From positions 14,765,962 to 14,829,961 of the forward strand of contig NC_067208.1 of NCBI RefSeq assembly GCF_026262505.1: a stretch of 64,000 bases of DNA. Reading direction: 5' to 3'. The position numbers and the translations under genes are program-made. The notes under the pieces are model-generated. The model made no database searches, was not told where the DNA came from, and saw only the letters and a list, made by a program, of their open reading frames with translations. Numbering within the stretch: position 1 is the stretch's first letter; every line of letters begins with the position of its first letter. This DNA is from Trichomonas vaginalis G3. Taxonomy: Eukaryota; Parabasalia; Trichomonadida; Trichomonadidae. Of this stretch, positions 45,718 to 56,160 are shown one piece after another.

Positions 45718-48189
45718 TTAGTAGTTTGGGAAAAGATCGTAGCAACTTCTATATTTGTCTAAGTGCTGTTTTAGAGTCGGTTTATCAACACATTTTCTAA
45801 TTGTAGCGATCAAATACTGAACATTTGCGCCTTGAGAAATGATACCAGAAAAGCATCCATTTACGAAAAATGAAGCAAGATTCTGAAATGCCTCAATTGA
45901 AATTGTTCTGACAGGTTTGAAAACTCTGAAGCAACAATCCCAAAACTGCTTTCTTTCATAAAGGTAGCATTTGTTAGAAACAATGACGTAAGAAATGAAA
46001 TCAAAGTACCAATCATCTTTTGTAGCATTAAAGTTCTCTTGGAACAGTTTGAGCATTTCATTTCTGACATTTGGATTTGGATGCAAAAGATATGCTTTGA
46101 AGAAATCATCTGTCATAAGGAATGGAATTGGCTTCTTAAGTTTTGCTTTTGTTTCTGTGGCCTCTTTATTTCTACTATGTTCGATGTGAGTAGCGTATCT
46201 GCAAACAAGGATATCTGTATCAATTGATGATTTGGTAAATTTATTGATTATACGCATGAACTTTTTATCATGTGCCAACAACGATGTCATTGATGAAGGA
46301 CTGTTGTTAACTCTTCTGTAGAAAAGCATATTTGCAGAATCATTTGATTCCTTCAATACTTGTTTCAATGATGTTTGTGCTACTTGAGTATCATTAAATA
46401 AGTACCAATTTTCTCCTTGTTTACAGTATGAGTAATAGTGTCCATGTTGTGTAGTTCCATAGTAGATAACTGTTCCACAAAGAGTGAATTGAACGCCATT
46501 GTATACAAAATCTGGTTGAATTTGATAAGATTTGTTGTAATTTTTCTTTGAAGATGAATCAAATCTCTCAAGTTTGAAGACAAAGACTTCTGGAAGATTG
46601 ATGATCTTTCTCTTCAAAAGACAGTCATACATAACTCCCTTCGACATTTGTTGTATTGGTTCTGGAGCGATGTAATCATCAATTTGTTGAGCAATAGTCT
46701 TATTGACATCTGTTTTGATTAGGAATGAAAGTTTGTCATCATTTATTGAAAGAATGACATTTTTAGTTGCCTTATCTTCATAATCACCATCAATTCTCAT
46801 GAAGAATAGATTGTTTTCGGCTTTGAGAATGTCATAAACATTATTGATGACATCAACATAGAATTCATCAGCATCATTTTGTTGGGATGGATCAATTGAA
46901 TCACCTTGGAATGTAAAATCATGAACAAAGCGTTTCATTGAAATTTGATGTTGAATTGAACTGTATTGCATCTCACAAAACAAATCTTGAAGAGCTGTGA
47001 TGTATTTATCATTTTGAGCTTGAGCACTGAGAATCAGGTCTCTGAATTCTTTGATATTGAACAATTGTTGAATTGTTGAATTCAAATAACATGTTCCGCC
47101 AAGATTTTGAAGTCCATTCTTTACAGATTGAATATTTTGTAATTGCAAACATTTCTTCTTGCAAATGAATAAAACAACTGCTTTTGGATCAAGAAATGTA
47201 TAGTAATGCTCAAGGAATGAAGTTAGATTATCACTAATTGCTAGTTCTTTGTTATTATTGATCAAATTGGCAAAGATATCTTGAACAATATATCCGTAAT
47301 ATTCATGATTTTGTGTTACTTGTTTATCATACTTGTTACAGATTTCAAATGCACTGATCAAATTGTTGACAAAATCATCAGATAGAGTTGCTTTTGTGTC
47401 CTTTATTTGCTCGTGAAGGTTCTGCAAGAATGCTTTGAAATCAGTTGTTTTTGAAGCTAAAATTGGAATTAATGAATAGCGGAGAGAACTTGGAATGGAT
47501 AGATTTGATGACATCTGATTGAAAACTTCATATTGAATATTGAATACTTTTGGTTCTGATTTGACTTTCTGAATTATGATTTTATTTAAATCAGGATAAT
47601 CTGTATCAAGAAGTTCTTTGAACAAACTTTTGACTTCGGATTTACTTTGTTCTAAAAGAGTTTCAAGGGAATTTGTTGATACCAAATTATTCCACTTCTT
47701 AATGTAATCTTCTTCAACAGTCGTCATTTTGTGATCTTCTTTATGCGTTTGTACTGGAACTTCCGGTTTCTCAACCAGAGCTTCGTTTGTTTCTTGATTA
47801 TCTTCTTTTTCAACTGCAATATCTCCGATTACATGTTCATTTTCTTGAGCATGTGCCTCGTTTGTAAAAATTTGTGTTCCACTTCCCTCTTCTACAGGTG
47901 CAATATCACCGATTGTTTGGGGTTCATCAACTAATGATTCTTTAGAAATCTTTTTTTCTTGAACTTCATTTGCTTGGGTATTAAAAGTATCATAAATGAG
48001 TTTGAAGAATCTATTACTTATTCCCATGTAATCGAGCAAATGCAATATCTCTTCTTTGTTTAATTTTTTCAACGTATCTAAATTAGCGTCTTTGAGAAAA
48101 CCATTGATTTGTGCTATGTTATTGTTTATAAAAGCCTGTATTAATTCTTCTGTGTTAGTTACAGACTGCTTTACATTACCCGTCTGCAT
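45718..48189 (-). CDS. Ubiquitin-specific protease (C19 family)
   Basis: 823 residues from ATG 48189. Residues 1-350 are a charged and helical N-terminal region with no known domain. The catalytic domain (about 358-615) shows the Cys box GLQNLGGTCYLNS with Cys367, the KLERFD segment, and the His box QHGHYYSYCKQ with His584, followed by WYLFND and the end motif ANMLFYRR. It removes ubiquitin from substrates. About 210 residues follow the catalytic domain, as in other trichomonad USPs. The catalytic motifs are present. Confidence 0.93.
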   Translation of the reverse strand: MQTGNVKQSVTNTEELIQAFINNNIAQINGFLKDANLDTLKKLNKEEILHLLDYMGISNRFFKLIYDTFNTQANEVQEKKISKESLVDEPQTIGDIAPVEEGSGTQIFTNEAHAQENEHVIGDIAVEKEDNQETNEALVEKPEVPVQTHKEDHKMTTVEEDYIKKWNNLVSTNSLETLLEQSKSEVKSLFKELLDTDYPDLNKIIIQKVKSEPKVFNIQYEVFNQMSSNLSIPSSLRYSLIPILASKTTDFKAFLQNLHEQIKDTKATLSDDFVNNLISAFEICNKYDKQVTQNHEYYGYIVQDIFANLINNNKELAISDNLTSFLEHYYTFLDPKAVVLFICKKKCLQLQNIQSVKNGLQNLGGTCYLNSTIQQLFNIKEFRDLILSAQAQNDKYITALQDLFCEMQYSSIQHQISMKRFVHDFTFQGDSIDPSQQNDADEFYVDVINNVYDILKAENNLFFMRIDGDYEDKATKNVILSINDDKLSFLIKTDVNKTIAQQIDDYIAPEPIQQMSKGVMYDCLLKRKIINLPEVFVFKLERFDSSSKKNYNKSYQIQPDFVYNGVQFTLCGTVIYYGTTQHGHYYSYCKQGENWYLFNDTQVAQTSLKQVLKESNDSANMLFYRRVNNSPSSMTSLLAHDKKFMRIINKFTKSSIDTDILVCRYATHIEHSRNKEATETKAKLKKPIPFLMTDDFFKAYLLHPNPNVRNEMLKLFQENFNATKDDWYFDFISYVIVSNKCYLYERKQFWDCCFRVFKPVRTISIEAFQNLASFFVNGCFSGIISQGANVQYLIATIRKCVDKPTLKQHLDKYRSCYDLFPNY

Positions 48190-48197
48190 AATAGTGA
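48190..48197 (-). promoter_or_regulatory. Initiator element of the USP gene
   Basis: On the minus strand TCACTATTATG: TCACT matches TCAYW and leaves a 6-nt leader before ATG 48189. Confidence 0.65.
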
Positions 48198-48458
48198 AAG
48201 TTTGATTGATTTTTTATGTTGGCATTTTTTTTTCCTTCCAAAAAATAAAGTTTTTTATGAACAAAATAAATTCGAATTAAACATAATTGCTTCATTGAGG
48301 ATTCACATAATTTCATAATTTTAATCAATTTTTAGATTGATTTTAATTCTCTTTGTTGAATTAGTTCTAACATCTTAAAACCTCTAAGATCTAGCATACT
48401 TCTATGCATTCCTGATACAAATGCATCAATTTTTAGAGCCATTATTGATGTGTGATTA

Positions 48459-49550
48459 ATGAAGCAACTAACCAAGAAAAAAACCTTAATATTTTTCAGA
48501 ATAATTGTTGTAACAATCATTTCATTAGTAAGTATTATGATTTCGTTTAGAAGCCAAGCGAATAGCTTTCCAACTTTCAAAAAATATTCAAAACCAATTC
48601 CATATGATGATCCAAAATTAGTTTGGAGTCTGCGAAAGAAAAACCCAAAGCCTCCATTTCTTTCCGAACTAGAATATTCTAAGCAATTATATATAATGGT
48701 TCTTGATAATTCATATAAACCTGAAAAATATCACTGTATAATGAAAAGACAATGGATGGATCCAATAAAACAGTATAAAGAAATCGATGGAGTTGAAATG
48801 TACTCATTAAATGCCACGGATAACGAAGAATGTAATTTATCTACAATCACGATCAATTCTTTACCAAAATATACAGTAAACCCATCAGCATTCTTACTGA
48901 TACATTCTCTAAAGCTATTTTTGGAGAGATCATATGCTGATTTTCTTTTTGTTATTAATGACGCCGCATACATGAAATTAGACAGATTTATAAAGTTTAT
49001 TCGTAAGGAAATGCAATTAAATAGGAATAACAATAGGTATATTCTTGGAGATTGCGTAGAACAAAGATATTTCTTCCAAATGTTATTATTAGATTCCGGA
49101 ATTCTTTTATCCCGATCACTTGTTCAAAAAATTGTTGATACAATGGATGACCATCTCTGGCAAGTTGCTTTTCAAATCGGATTGCCAGCAGATGAAATTT
49201 TGTCAGAAATTGTTGAAACGTTAGGAATAATTGTAAGAGATCGACAAACAGATGAATTTCTAGGTCGAGGGTGGAGAAGTGAAGAGCATTACAAGATGTT
49301 TTTGAACAAATCATTTGACTCCCTTCCAATTTGTTCAATTCCTTTCGAGCTTCTACGACCAGGAGCAAGCCAACTTGGATTGTGCTCGCCTCGCATTACA
49401 CAAGTTAATGATATGTCTGTCTGGTCTGCATTAAACTACCAATCAAAAGAAGATTTCTTGAATACAGCAGAAAAGATGCTAGAAAACATCCCACAGAACG
49501 TTTGCTACTATTGGGATAGACTTTACCCAACAATTTGTATCAAGAAATAA
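48459..49550 (+). CDS. Type II membrane protein, Fringe/GT31-like glycosyltransferase
   Basis: 363 residues from ATG 48459. A short cytosolic N terminus (KQLTKKK) precedes one signal-anchor helix (about 10-30, FRIIVVTIISLVSIMISF). The lumenal part has the layout of Fringe-like beta-1,3 transferases: FLFVINDAAYMKLDRFIKF in the place of the usual DDD-T-Y-V-x-L-D motif, a GILLSRSLVQKIV segment like the GGAG-Y-V-LS motif, and DEILSEIVETLGI like the ED-V-x-G-x-C motif. The DDD motif is altered to NDA, so metal-dependent activity is uncertain. Host gene; 48190-48458 upstream is AT-rich with nothing recognised apart from the USP initiator. Confidence 0.6.
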   Translation: MKQLTKKKTLIFFRIIVVTIISLVSIMISFRSQANSFPTFKKYSKPIPYDDPKLVWSLRKKNPKPPFLSELEYSKQLYIMVLDNSYKPEKYHCIMKRQWMDPIKQYKEIDGVEMYSLNATDNEECNLSTITINSLPKYTVNPSAFLLIHSLKLFLERSYADFLFVINDAAYMKLDRFIKFIRKEMQLNRNNNRYILGDCVEQRYFFQMLLLDSGILLSRSLVQKIVDTMDDHLWQVAFQIGLPADEILSEIVETLGIIVRDRQTDEFLGRGWRSEEHYKMFLNKSFDSLPICSIPFELLRPGASQLGLCSPRITQVNDMSVWSALNYQSKEDFLNTAEKMLENIPQNVCYYWDRLYPTICIKK

Positions 49551-50010
49551 TTCTGAATACTTTCTGTTATATTTATATTATAATATAACTTTCTATTCAT
49601 TTTCGTAACGATAATAACCAAAATTTAATAAATTGTTAGAATATATTTTACATTATTTTTGTTTTTACTTCTTTTATAACACACGTTATTGAAACCCTCA
49701 ATTTCATAGAACGATTCTGCAACTTATATCAAGTATCATTAACGTTATCACTACTTTTGATCAATTATTGAACTAATTGAAGGATCTCAACCAAAAGGGT
49801 TAAGTGATTCGCCTCAAATACATATAAAAATTTATTTACTATAGACTACATTATTAAATGGTTCATATTTAGGCCATTGCATTAAATCAATTGTGAATTG
49901 ATAAGAATCAGTCTCATTAAACATTTGTCCGTATAAATATTGCTTTAAAAATATAATTTTTTCCAATGATTATTTAAAAATCTCAGTTTACAATTTTTCA
50001 CCTAATTTCG
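49551..50010. other. Intergenic, nothing recognised
   Basis: 460 bp of AT-rich sequence between the glycosyltransferase and eIF4E genes. Only short AT runs are seen; TTTTTCACCTAATTTCG just before ATG 50011 is a near match to a trichomonad initiator. Confidence 0.7.
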
Positions 50011-50619
50011 ATGAGAAAATCGAATACTCCGCTTGCTTCTGAGTGGAGTTTTTATATGTTTTACAGAGCACCTGGCTCAAAAGCAGCTGACAATTACGAG
50101 AAAAATATACATACACTCGGTAGTTTTAATACAATCGAAGAATTTTGGTCAATATATAGTCACCTTAAACGTCCAAATGACTTAGAACCACCAACAGACT
50201 ATCATCTATTTAGGAATGGAATACGCGCAATTTGGGAAGACCAAGATAACGTGAAAGGAGGAAAATGGATTATTAGATTAAAAAAGGGATTAGGCTCATA
50301 CTACTGGGAAAGACTTATTATGGCATTAATTGGAGAACAATTTCCAGTAGATGCCCTTGGAGCAGTTATTTCTGTTAGATATCCTGAAGATATAATTAGT
50401 TTATGGAATAGAACTGCATCAGATGATAAAGTACGCCATGAAATTTGCCGTGCATTATGCTCGGCGCTCGAATTACCACCAGATACAAAATTGGAATACA
50501 AACAGCACTATGACGCTGTTAGAGATCACTCTTCTTTCAGAAATACTGTTATCTACCAGGCTGGAACTGACGAACCATTTGAAATTCCTCAAAAGAAGGT
50601 AGGAAATGGTAAAAAATGA
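50011..50619 (+). CDS. eIF4E family cap-binding protein, class II (4EHP-like)
   Basis: 202 residues from ATG 50011. It matches eIF4E across its length: YEKNIHTLGSFNTIEEFW, YSHLKRPNDL, FRNGIRAIWED with the cap-stacking Trp, GGKWIIRLKKG, WERLIMALIGEQF, SVRYPEDIISLWN and LEYKQHYD. The FYMFYRAPG segment has aromatic residues other than Trp at the first cap-stacking position, as in the 4EHP/eIF4E2 class, which often represses rather than promotes translation. Single host gene between unrelated neighbours. Confidence 0.92.
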   Translation: MRKSNTPLASEWSFYMFYRAPGSKAADNYEKNIHTLGSFNTIEEFWSIYSHLKRPNDLEPPTDYHLFRNGIRAIWEDQDNVKGGKWIIRLKKGLGSYYWERLIMALIGEQFPVDALGAVISVRYPEDIISLWNRTASDDKVRHEICRALCSALELPPDTKLEYKQHYDAVRDHSSFRNTVIYQAGTDEPFEIPQKKVGNGKK

Positions 50620-50763
50620 TGTTTAAATCTCTCTTTCCACATAACTCTTATTTATTTCTCTCGATATAATTATAATTTCGCTTTTTGGGTCAAAATTTAT
50701 TCAGTATTTCTTTTCATTTGAAATGAAATTGAATAATCCTTCTCAAAAACCAGTACAGTATAC

Positions 50764-50807
50764 ATTGTGCGTCGCCTGTAGCCTACAGCTACAGGCACCG
50801 ACACAAT
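50764..50807. repeat. Long imperfect hairpin at the Maverick terminus
   Basis: ATTGTG...CACAAT outer arms and CCTGTAG...CTACAGG inner arms form a stem of about 18 bp with a 7-nt loop. It lies 40-50 nt outside the subterminal AAGTGACAGAAAA motif. The 50620-50895 gap contains only this and the terminus. Confidence 0.7.
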
Positions 50808-50895
50808 GAAAAAAGTGACAGAAAACTGACACCATACGGGCGCGCATATGTACGCATATATGTGTAAAAATAAACGTTCATATGTAAACTAACCT

Positions 50896-52584
50896 TTATT
50901 CACTAGCAGGGGCTGATAAATCATAATCGTCGAGAAGTACGATAGGTGGTCCCACCTGTTTAATCTGTATGGAGAGGCAAACGTGACGTAAGAAGCATAA
51001 CACTGGTTTCTCAGTATATTTAATAGACTCTGCTGTTGGCTTAACTGTAAGCTTATATGTAATAGGTGAATTAGATAACTGACCCTGTTGGAATGTATAA
51101 TCAGTTTCGCAAGGGAATCCACATAGGTAATGACCTAAGTCATTTGACTCGATTCCAAATTGAGGGACTGATGTGGTTGTGATAGACCTCATGACATCAT
51201 AGTTGAAGCCAACAGTATCGTTATTATTGTTAGTGGCATTTGCCTGCATCTCATAGAAGATTGGATCATTAGATGCTTGAGCCTCAGCGGGTATGTTACC
51301 ATATGCTCCACAGTTCAATTGAATTTGTTCAAACAATGGATTTTCATAGGTAGTGTTATAATTAGGTGTTTTCTTAAATAGTGTATAAATGGTGTTCACA
51401 TATAATGGAGTAAATGCTGCCGTGAATGTACAAGGAGTTCCTTCACCTTTAGCCATTGAACCATCCATAGTAATGCAGTCAATTCTTTTGATTGGGAAGT
51501 TTAGAGTCTTTGCCGAATATCTTGTCACCAAATCACTATAGATGTTAGGGTCCAAAGAGAATGAGTTACAGTATGTAATCATTTCAAAGAAGTTTGCATT
51601 CTTCTTAGTGAACTTAATAAACTTGGTACCAAATGATATCGTACTCTTATCGGCATTCCAAGTTACAGTATCAATAACTTTGATACCTTCATAGATAGGA
51701 GTGAAGTGATTAGTGATTGGAATATAGCTTGTAACATTGGCTTGCATGTTCGGTAATGGTAGAATATCCTGATAACTTAATGGTGTCCAAACCATACCAG
51801 CAATACTGAACTTAACCTTAAGTTGTAAGTTACCAGCAAACGCTGGAAGGAATCTAATGTTATTAAGTATTAGGAATCTTCTTAGGTCAATCTTGATTGG
51901 TATGTGGAACTTTAATGTAGTTGCACCACTAATTGGTTTATTGAACTCAATAATCTGTCCAGAACGAACTGTATCACATCTATTGAAAACATCTTTATGT
52001 CTAGCCTTACTAAATACATCAACTTTCTTAATAGCTTCTGTTGTAGATGCAGTAGAAGTAATGTAACCTTCTTCTCTAGCATTATCTTGTGTATAAACAC
52101 TTTTACCATTAGCGATTAATTGATATGATTCAACAGCATAGAATGAATCAATGTATCCCAACCAAATTGCTGGAAGATGTGCACATGATTTGCCACCAGC
52201 ATATTTAGTATCAATTGCTTTAATTGCTGTAACATTTGATCCTGTAGGAGCTGTCTCAACAGCTCTTTCTTTATATACTTCACCATCATATTTAGGAACT
52301 TTTTCATCAGCTGGTTCAGTTTCTGTTGTAATTATGCACTCACCATCGACATAACCACTAATGAACGTATTATATAAGTCAATCATGTTCTCACCAGGTG
52401 GTGATATGTTAAATGTAATATAACCGTTATCAATAGTATTTGTCGGCATAGCTGGCACTTTTGTTGGGACATATCTATGGTTAGTATCTCCAATAGGAAC
52501 TGCCCCATCAACTTGATCGAAATAATATCTTACTTGTCTGATGGAATCAGCAATACTGTATGTATTGAGGTTATCGTTCAACAT
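50896..52584 (-). CDS. Maverick major capsid protein (double jelly roll)
   Basis: 562 residues from ATG 52584. Beta-rich throughout, with FNISPPGENMIDLYNTFISG (about 58-77), IDLRRFLILNNIRFLPAFAG in the middle, LNCGAYGNIPAEAQ and HYLCGFPCETDYTFQQGQ near the end. Size and the conserved position by the element end fit the Polinton double-jelly-roll capsid, which assembles as trimers. Two other versions in the window (5005-6585 with its inverted copy, and 59755-61366) share these landmarks. The frame looks whole. Confidence 0.75.
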   Translation of the reverse strand: MLNDNLNTYSIADSIRQVRYYFDQVDGAVPIGDTNHRYVPTKVPAMPTNTIDNGYITFNISPPGENMIDLYNTFISGYVDGECIITTETEPADEKVPKYDGEVYKERAVETAPTGSNVTAIKAIDTKYAGGKSCAHLPAIWLGYIDSFYAVESYQLIANGKSVYTQDNAREEGYITSTASTTEAIKKVDVFSKARHKDVFNRCDTVRSGQIIEFNKPISGATTLKFHIPIKIDLRRFLILNNIRFLPAFAGNLQLKVKFSIAGMVWTPLSYQDILPLPNMQANVTSYIPITNHFTPIYEGIKVIDTVTWNADKSTISFGTKFIKFTKKNANFFEMITYCNSFSLDPNIYSDLVTRYSAKTLNFPIKRIDCITMDGSMAKGEGTPCTFTAAFTPLYVNTIYTLFKKTPNYNTTYENPLFEQIQLNCGAYGNIPAEAQASNDPIFYEMQANATNNNNDTVGFNYDVMRSITTTSVPQFGIESNDLGHYLCGFPCETDYTFQQGQLSNSPITYKLTVKPTAESIKYTEKPVLCFLRHVCLSIQIKQVGPPIVLLDDYDLSAPASE

Positions 52585-52604
52585 CTTTCTCAGCTATAAA
52601 AAAT

Positions 52605-53054
52605 TTACAATCTTCTTATTCTTGGGATTATTCGTCTTATTTGTGGCTGAGGTTTAGGAGGTTCTGGTTCAGGCTCTGGTTCATCATCGAAGTGTATTCT
52701 TTTCTCTTCCATTGATTGAACATATTCTTGATTCTCTTTAGTTTCCTTCTCACGTTCAATTGGGTCCATGTTTGGTTCATTAACTACACTGTTACGTTCT
52801 AATATCTTTGTCATCATCTCTAACAACATTTTATTAGTATATGCTTGTTCTTCTTCTTTCTTCTCATCAACTTTAGGAGCTTCTTGAACAACAGGAGCTG
52901 GGGCAGGAGCTGGTGAATTCAATGGTGCCTTTCTCTTTCTAACTTGAACTGAACCATTCTTCATATGACAAACATAATATAATGGATGTTGTATTCCTTT
53001 AGCTTCATTCAATATGATTGATTGCTTTTCACTTGGTGAAAGTTTTGACGTCAT
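52605..53054 (-). CDS. Conserved Maverick protein, RK.K.PL family
   Basis: 149 residues from ATG 53054, the start that matches the homologue at 7047; an upstream extension overlaps the divergent gene and is not supported. Core LSPSEKQSIILNEAKGIQHP, YYVCHMKNG and RKRKAPL; then an Ala/Pro linker, a helical segment and a basic end (RRIIPRIRRL). Same place between capsid and Lys-rich gene as in set 1. Function unknown. Confidence 0.7.
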   Translation of the reverse strand: MTSKLSPSEKQSIILNEAKGIQHPLYYVCHMKNGSVQVRKRKAPLNSPAPAPAPVVQEAPKVDEKKEEEQAYTNKMLLEMMTKILERNSVVNEPNMDPIEREKETKENQEYVQSMEEKRIHFDDEPEPEPEPPKPQPQIRRIIPRIRRL

Positions 53055-53088
53055 TTCTATCCTAATAAAATTTTTTACTCCTAACAAA
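53055..53088. promoter_or_regulatory. 34-nt divergent promoter
   Basis: Separates the starts of two divergent Maverick genes. It has AAATTTTTTACTCCTAACAAA before the plus start and an AT-rich TTTTATTAGGATAG before the minus start. Confidence 0.45.
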
Positions 53089-53316
53089 ATGACTGAGAAT
53101 ACTTTCGACAGAGAAGCACTCAAGAATGAACTTCGTGAAGAAATACTTAATGAACTCAAACCAAAAGAACAAACACAAGAAGAGAAACCAGCTAAACCAA
53201 AGCGTAAACTCACAGAGAAACAATTAGCTGCATTAGCAGCTGGACGCGCAAAGAATCCACGAATGATTGCAAAGAAATTGAGAGAAGAGGAAGAAGCTAA
53301 GAAAAATAATAAGTAA
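53089..53316 (+). CDS. Small Lys/Glu-rich Maverick protein
   Basis: 75 residues from ATG 53089. Contains FDREALKNELREEILNELK, then PKRKLTEKQLAALAAGRAK and KNPRMIAKKLREE. Clear homologue of 7093-7365. Ends 4 nt before the convergent polymerase locus. Function unknown; a basic helical DNA-binding role is possible. Confidence 0.75.
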   Translation: MTENTFDREALKNELREEILNELKPKEQTQEEKPAKPKRKLTEKQLAALAAGRAKNPRMIAKKLREEEEAKKNNK

Positions 53317-53320
53317 GTGT

Positions 53321-55990
53321 TTAGAACTTTAACTTACGTTCAAAAGATGACTTCGTTGAAATAGTGAAGTCCTTATTTTTGTTGAAGCATGGTTTCGAAC
53401 CAATGCACAAGTCAAAGGTTATCTCATCACCTTCATAAAGAGATTTGTACAATTCCACGATGCTATATTTTTCCCCAACTTTCTCAGGGAAGAACAAACC
53501 TTTCTTCTCGTCATAATGTACTTGTATCGCATCTGGGAACATTTGGTTTGCAGTAAGTGCAATTACGTCCTGTGTGATTCCCTTCATTCGACAGTGGAAA
53601 GCAATTTCCTTGAGGTCATTGGTTAATTCGTCGAGGTAAGTCTTCTTTCCAACGAATATAGATCTTTGTGCCTTAGACATATGTCCTGCAGTAATCTCTG
53701 CAAAGTCTGAATGAAATTGACCCAGTGCTTTTCCAATGAGTTCTCTGTTATACCTTCTCTTGTATTCTTCTGCTAACTTATCTAAGTCCTTCTCATACAA
53801 GTGTAAACTATCTGTATCCTGATAGAACAACTTCAAGCCCAAATCTTCTGCTGTGAAGAATACTTCATTCATGATTCGTTTGGACATAGAAAGGATTGAA
53901 ACACCTAATGGACAATAGTTAAAGTGACGAACGATAGGTTTAAATGACTTTACACATGAAAGTTCGGAATCGGGGATGAACTCTATTGTCTGTATGTCAT
54001 TATAGTTCTTAATGATATAGTCAGTGAGCTTATTGTCCTTGATGAAACGAATCTTTTTGTCAATGGGCTTTAATATCGTCTTACCATAGATACTGTTCAA
54101 AAGAAGTTTGATGATCTCTTGTATCGGATTACCTTCCTTCTTATACTTAGCACGTAATTCGAAGAGCTTCTTAACTTCATTCCTTATTGTCATGTCCCTT
54201 TTTCCATCATAATAGTATCCATCAATGACTTTGCATGAGATCTCTTGGAACTTGATCAGATCTTGAAGCGTAATGTGGTCTACGAACATCTTGCAGCATG
54301 TATTGGAACTTCTGGCAACATGTAAGTCAGGGTTGATGTCAGGATTGACGACAATCAATGGGAATGCTGAGTTCTTACCGATCGACAAGATCTCGATCTG
54401 ACAGTAAAATCCTGAGATGAACTTTTCCTTTGTTGGTTCAGCTTGGTCATCATCAAAGAGATGCTCCAACAAGTATTCACTGCTCTTCATCTCTTCTGTC
54501 ATAACTTTTGGAATTCCTTCTAAACAGTAAAGTCTAGCAATTGCTGATGGATACAATGATACAGCATCGAAGTCAGTGATGAGTTCTCCTTCATTGTATT
54601 GCTTCTTGTTCTCAGCTAGCATGCATCTTCCTCCTTGAATACACTTGGAAATATATTCACGAGGTTTTCCTGCAAGATCAAAGAGATTACCGTTCTTCCA
54701 ATATACTCTCTTCTCAAAGAGTTTGTTTGAGATAGAACTTATTGAAACATAATCATAAGCATCTATTTCAAACTCAGTCATGAGGTCATTGCGGAACTTA
54801 AGAAAGCCATCTCGTAAAATGCGTACATCTTGACCGCAATAGAATGACGAATAAACTTCCATGTCAAAGTGTTCATCATCAATCTTGCAATCTTCAATCT
54901 TCTCAATGTTCTCATTAAAAGCTTCAATATCTTTGACATGATTCATGGCATCATCGATGTTACCAACTTTAGTTGTATTAACTAACTCTTCCGTGTAGTA
55001 ATTATATGGGAAAACTTCTTTTTCACCACTAGTGAGGTGAAACATTTCAGGGAATCTTTCCAACTTAGTTGAGATGATTGCATAAGAGTCTTTGAAGCAG
55101 AGAAGTTTTCCTTTGTACTTTCCTTGTATCTGCATCGTTTGTGAACCTTTGATGATTGGAGTTCCTGTAATCTCTTCTAACTGAGACATGAGAAAAGTGA
55201 CATCGTACGATAAGTTGTGGAAATAAACTAAACTCTTATCTGGTAAAGCTTCGAGGAATTTTGACGCACAGTCACTTCCCCAAATTGATGTATAACCATC
55301 ATCGTCATCTTCCATGAAACAAATGTTGTATGCTTTGTGAATGTTTCCATCAGTTGATGCTTCGAAGTCAGCAAAGAAAACATGTTCTCTTGGGAACTTC
55401 ATTCCTATTACGTACTTGAAACTCCCAAATCATTTCTTTCATCCTTGCGCAATAACGCTCATTGTATGTGAGGTCAATCATTTCTTCAAGGTTCTCATTA
55501 TACATCGTTGTGAGTATGTGCAAAGTTTCTCCTGTTCTAATTGGTTCGAAATAATTGTTAGCAAACAAGAGTTCAATGACTTTTGCAAAGTGTGTAACTA
55601 ACTTTGAGTTAATTGCATACCTTGTTTCATATCTTCTGTTAACTAACATCTTCTCTCTAAAGTCCAATCCTTGCACAACTTCAAACATCTTCATAGTTCT
55701 TGATGAACATTGAACTTATTGGAAGCTTTTCGTTCAACATGTAGTGGTCATACATTAATAAAAGTTCTACTGTCATCTTTGGTTCTTCATCTGGTTCATA
55801 AGTATATGAATGATTTGAATACTTCTCGTTGTATTTGATGACATGGAACCTTATTCTGTTTCTTTGGCAATAACCTTAATCTTTGACATTGGAAAATCTT
55901 TGACACGGAATGATTTCCCTCATATGATTAATTGTTGCTTCGTCAACACCCAGCTTGAATACAAGCGTAGATGAAACATGAATCTTTCAT
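53321..55990 (-). pseudogene. polB: Maverick protein-primed-type DNA polymerase B, broken at its 5' part
   Basis: The 3' part, 53321-55402, is open for 693 codons. Counted from its first Met it shows exonuclease motifs FADFEAS (10-16) and YFHNLSYDVTF, YCGQDVRIL, then motif A DFDAVSLYPSAI (277-288), motif B KLLLNSIYGK (432-441) and motif C YQDTDS (527-532). This is the clearest polymerase copy in the window. The 5' part up to about 55990 matches 10455-11225 but is broken, with about three breaks. It replicates the element by protein priming in this family. Confidence 0.88.
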
Positions 55991-55999
55991 CATCTTCTT

Positions 56000-56160
56000 T
56001 GCTGTGCTCTGGCATTAGTCGTGTCGTGTGTATGTTTGTCTGATTGTGGGTTGATGACTTTTAGTTGTGTGTGTGTTGATATGAATTGGTGATGTGGTAT
56101 GTGCTATTTTGTGTTTGACTGTGAGTGTGTGATGGGTGCTAGTGTGATGTAGATGTGATG
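56000..56160. other. GT-rich junction between two Maverick pieces
   Basis: About 160 bp of TGTGTGTT-rich sequence with low A+C content, unlike anything else in the window. It separates a minus-strand polymerase 5' region from a plus-strand capsid fragment. It contains no gene. Confidence 0.75.

Larger units (their letters stand above)
50756..56000. mobile_element. Maverick/Polinton end, partial
   Basis: Starts at about 50756 with a hairpin and an AAGTGACAGAAAACTGAC motif like the one in the other TIR. Order: capsid, RK.K.PL protein, Lys-rich protein, polymerase, the same order as 5005-11225. The capsid and small genes are open; the polymerase locus is broken (a few breaks). It stops at a GT-rich junction near 56000, so the rest of the element is absent or rearranged. 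Confidence 0.75.

Noticed and set aside
44035-48189. Spliceosomal introns in the host genes
   Set aside because: The CK1 and USP frames are continuous, and the strict trichomonad branch/3' splice signal was not seen.
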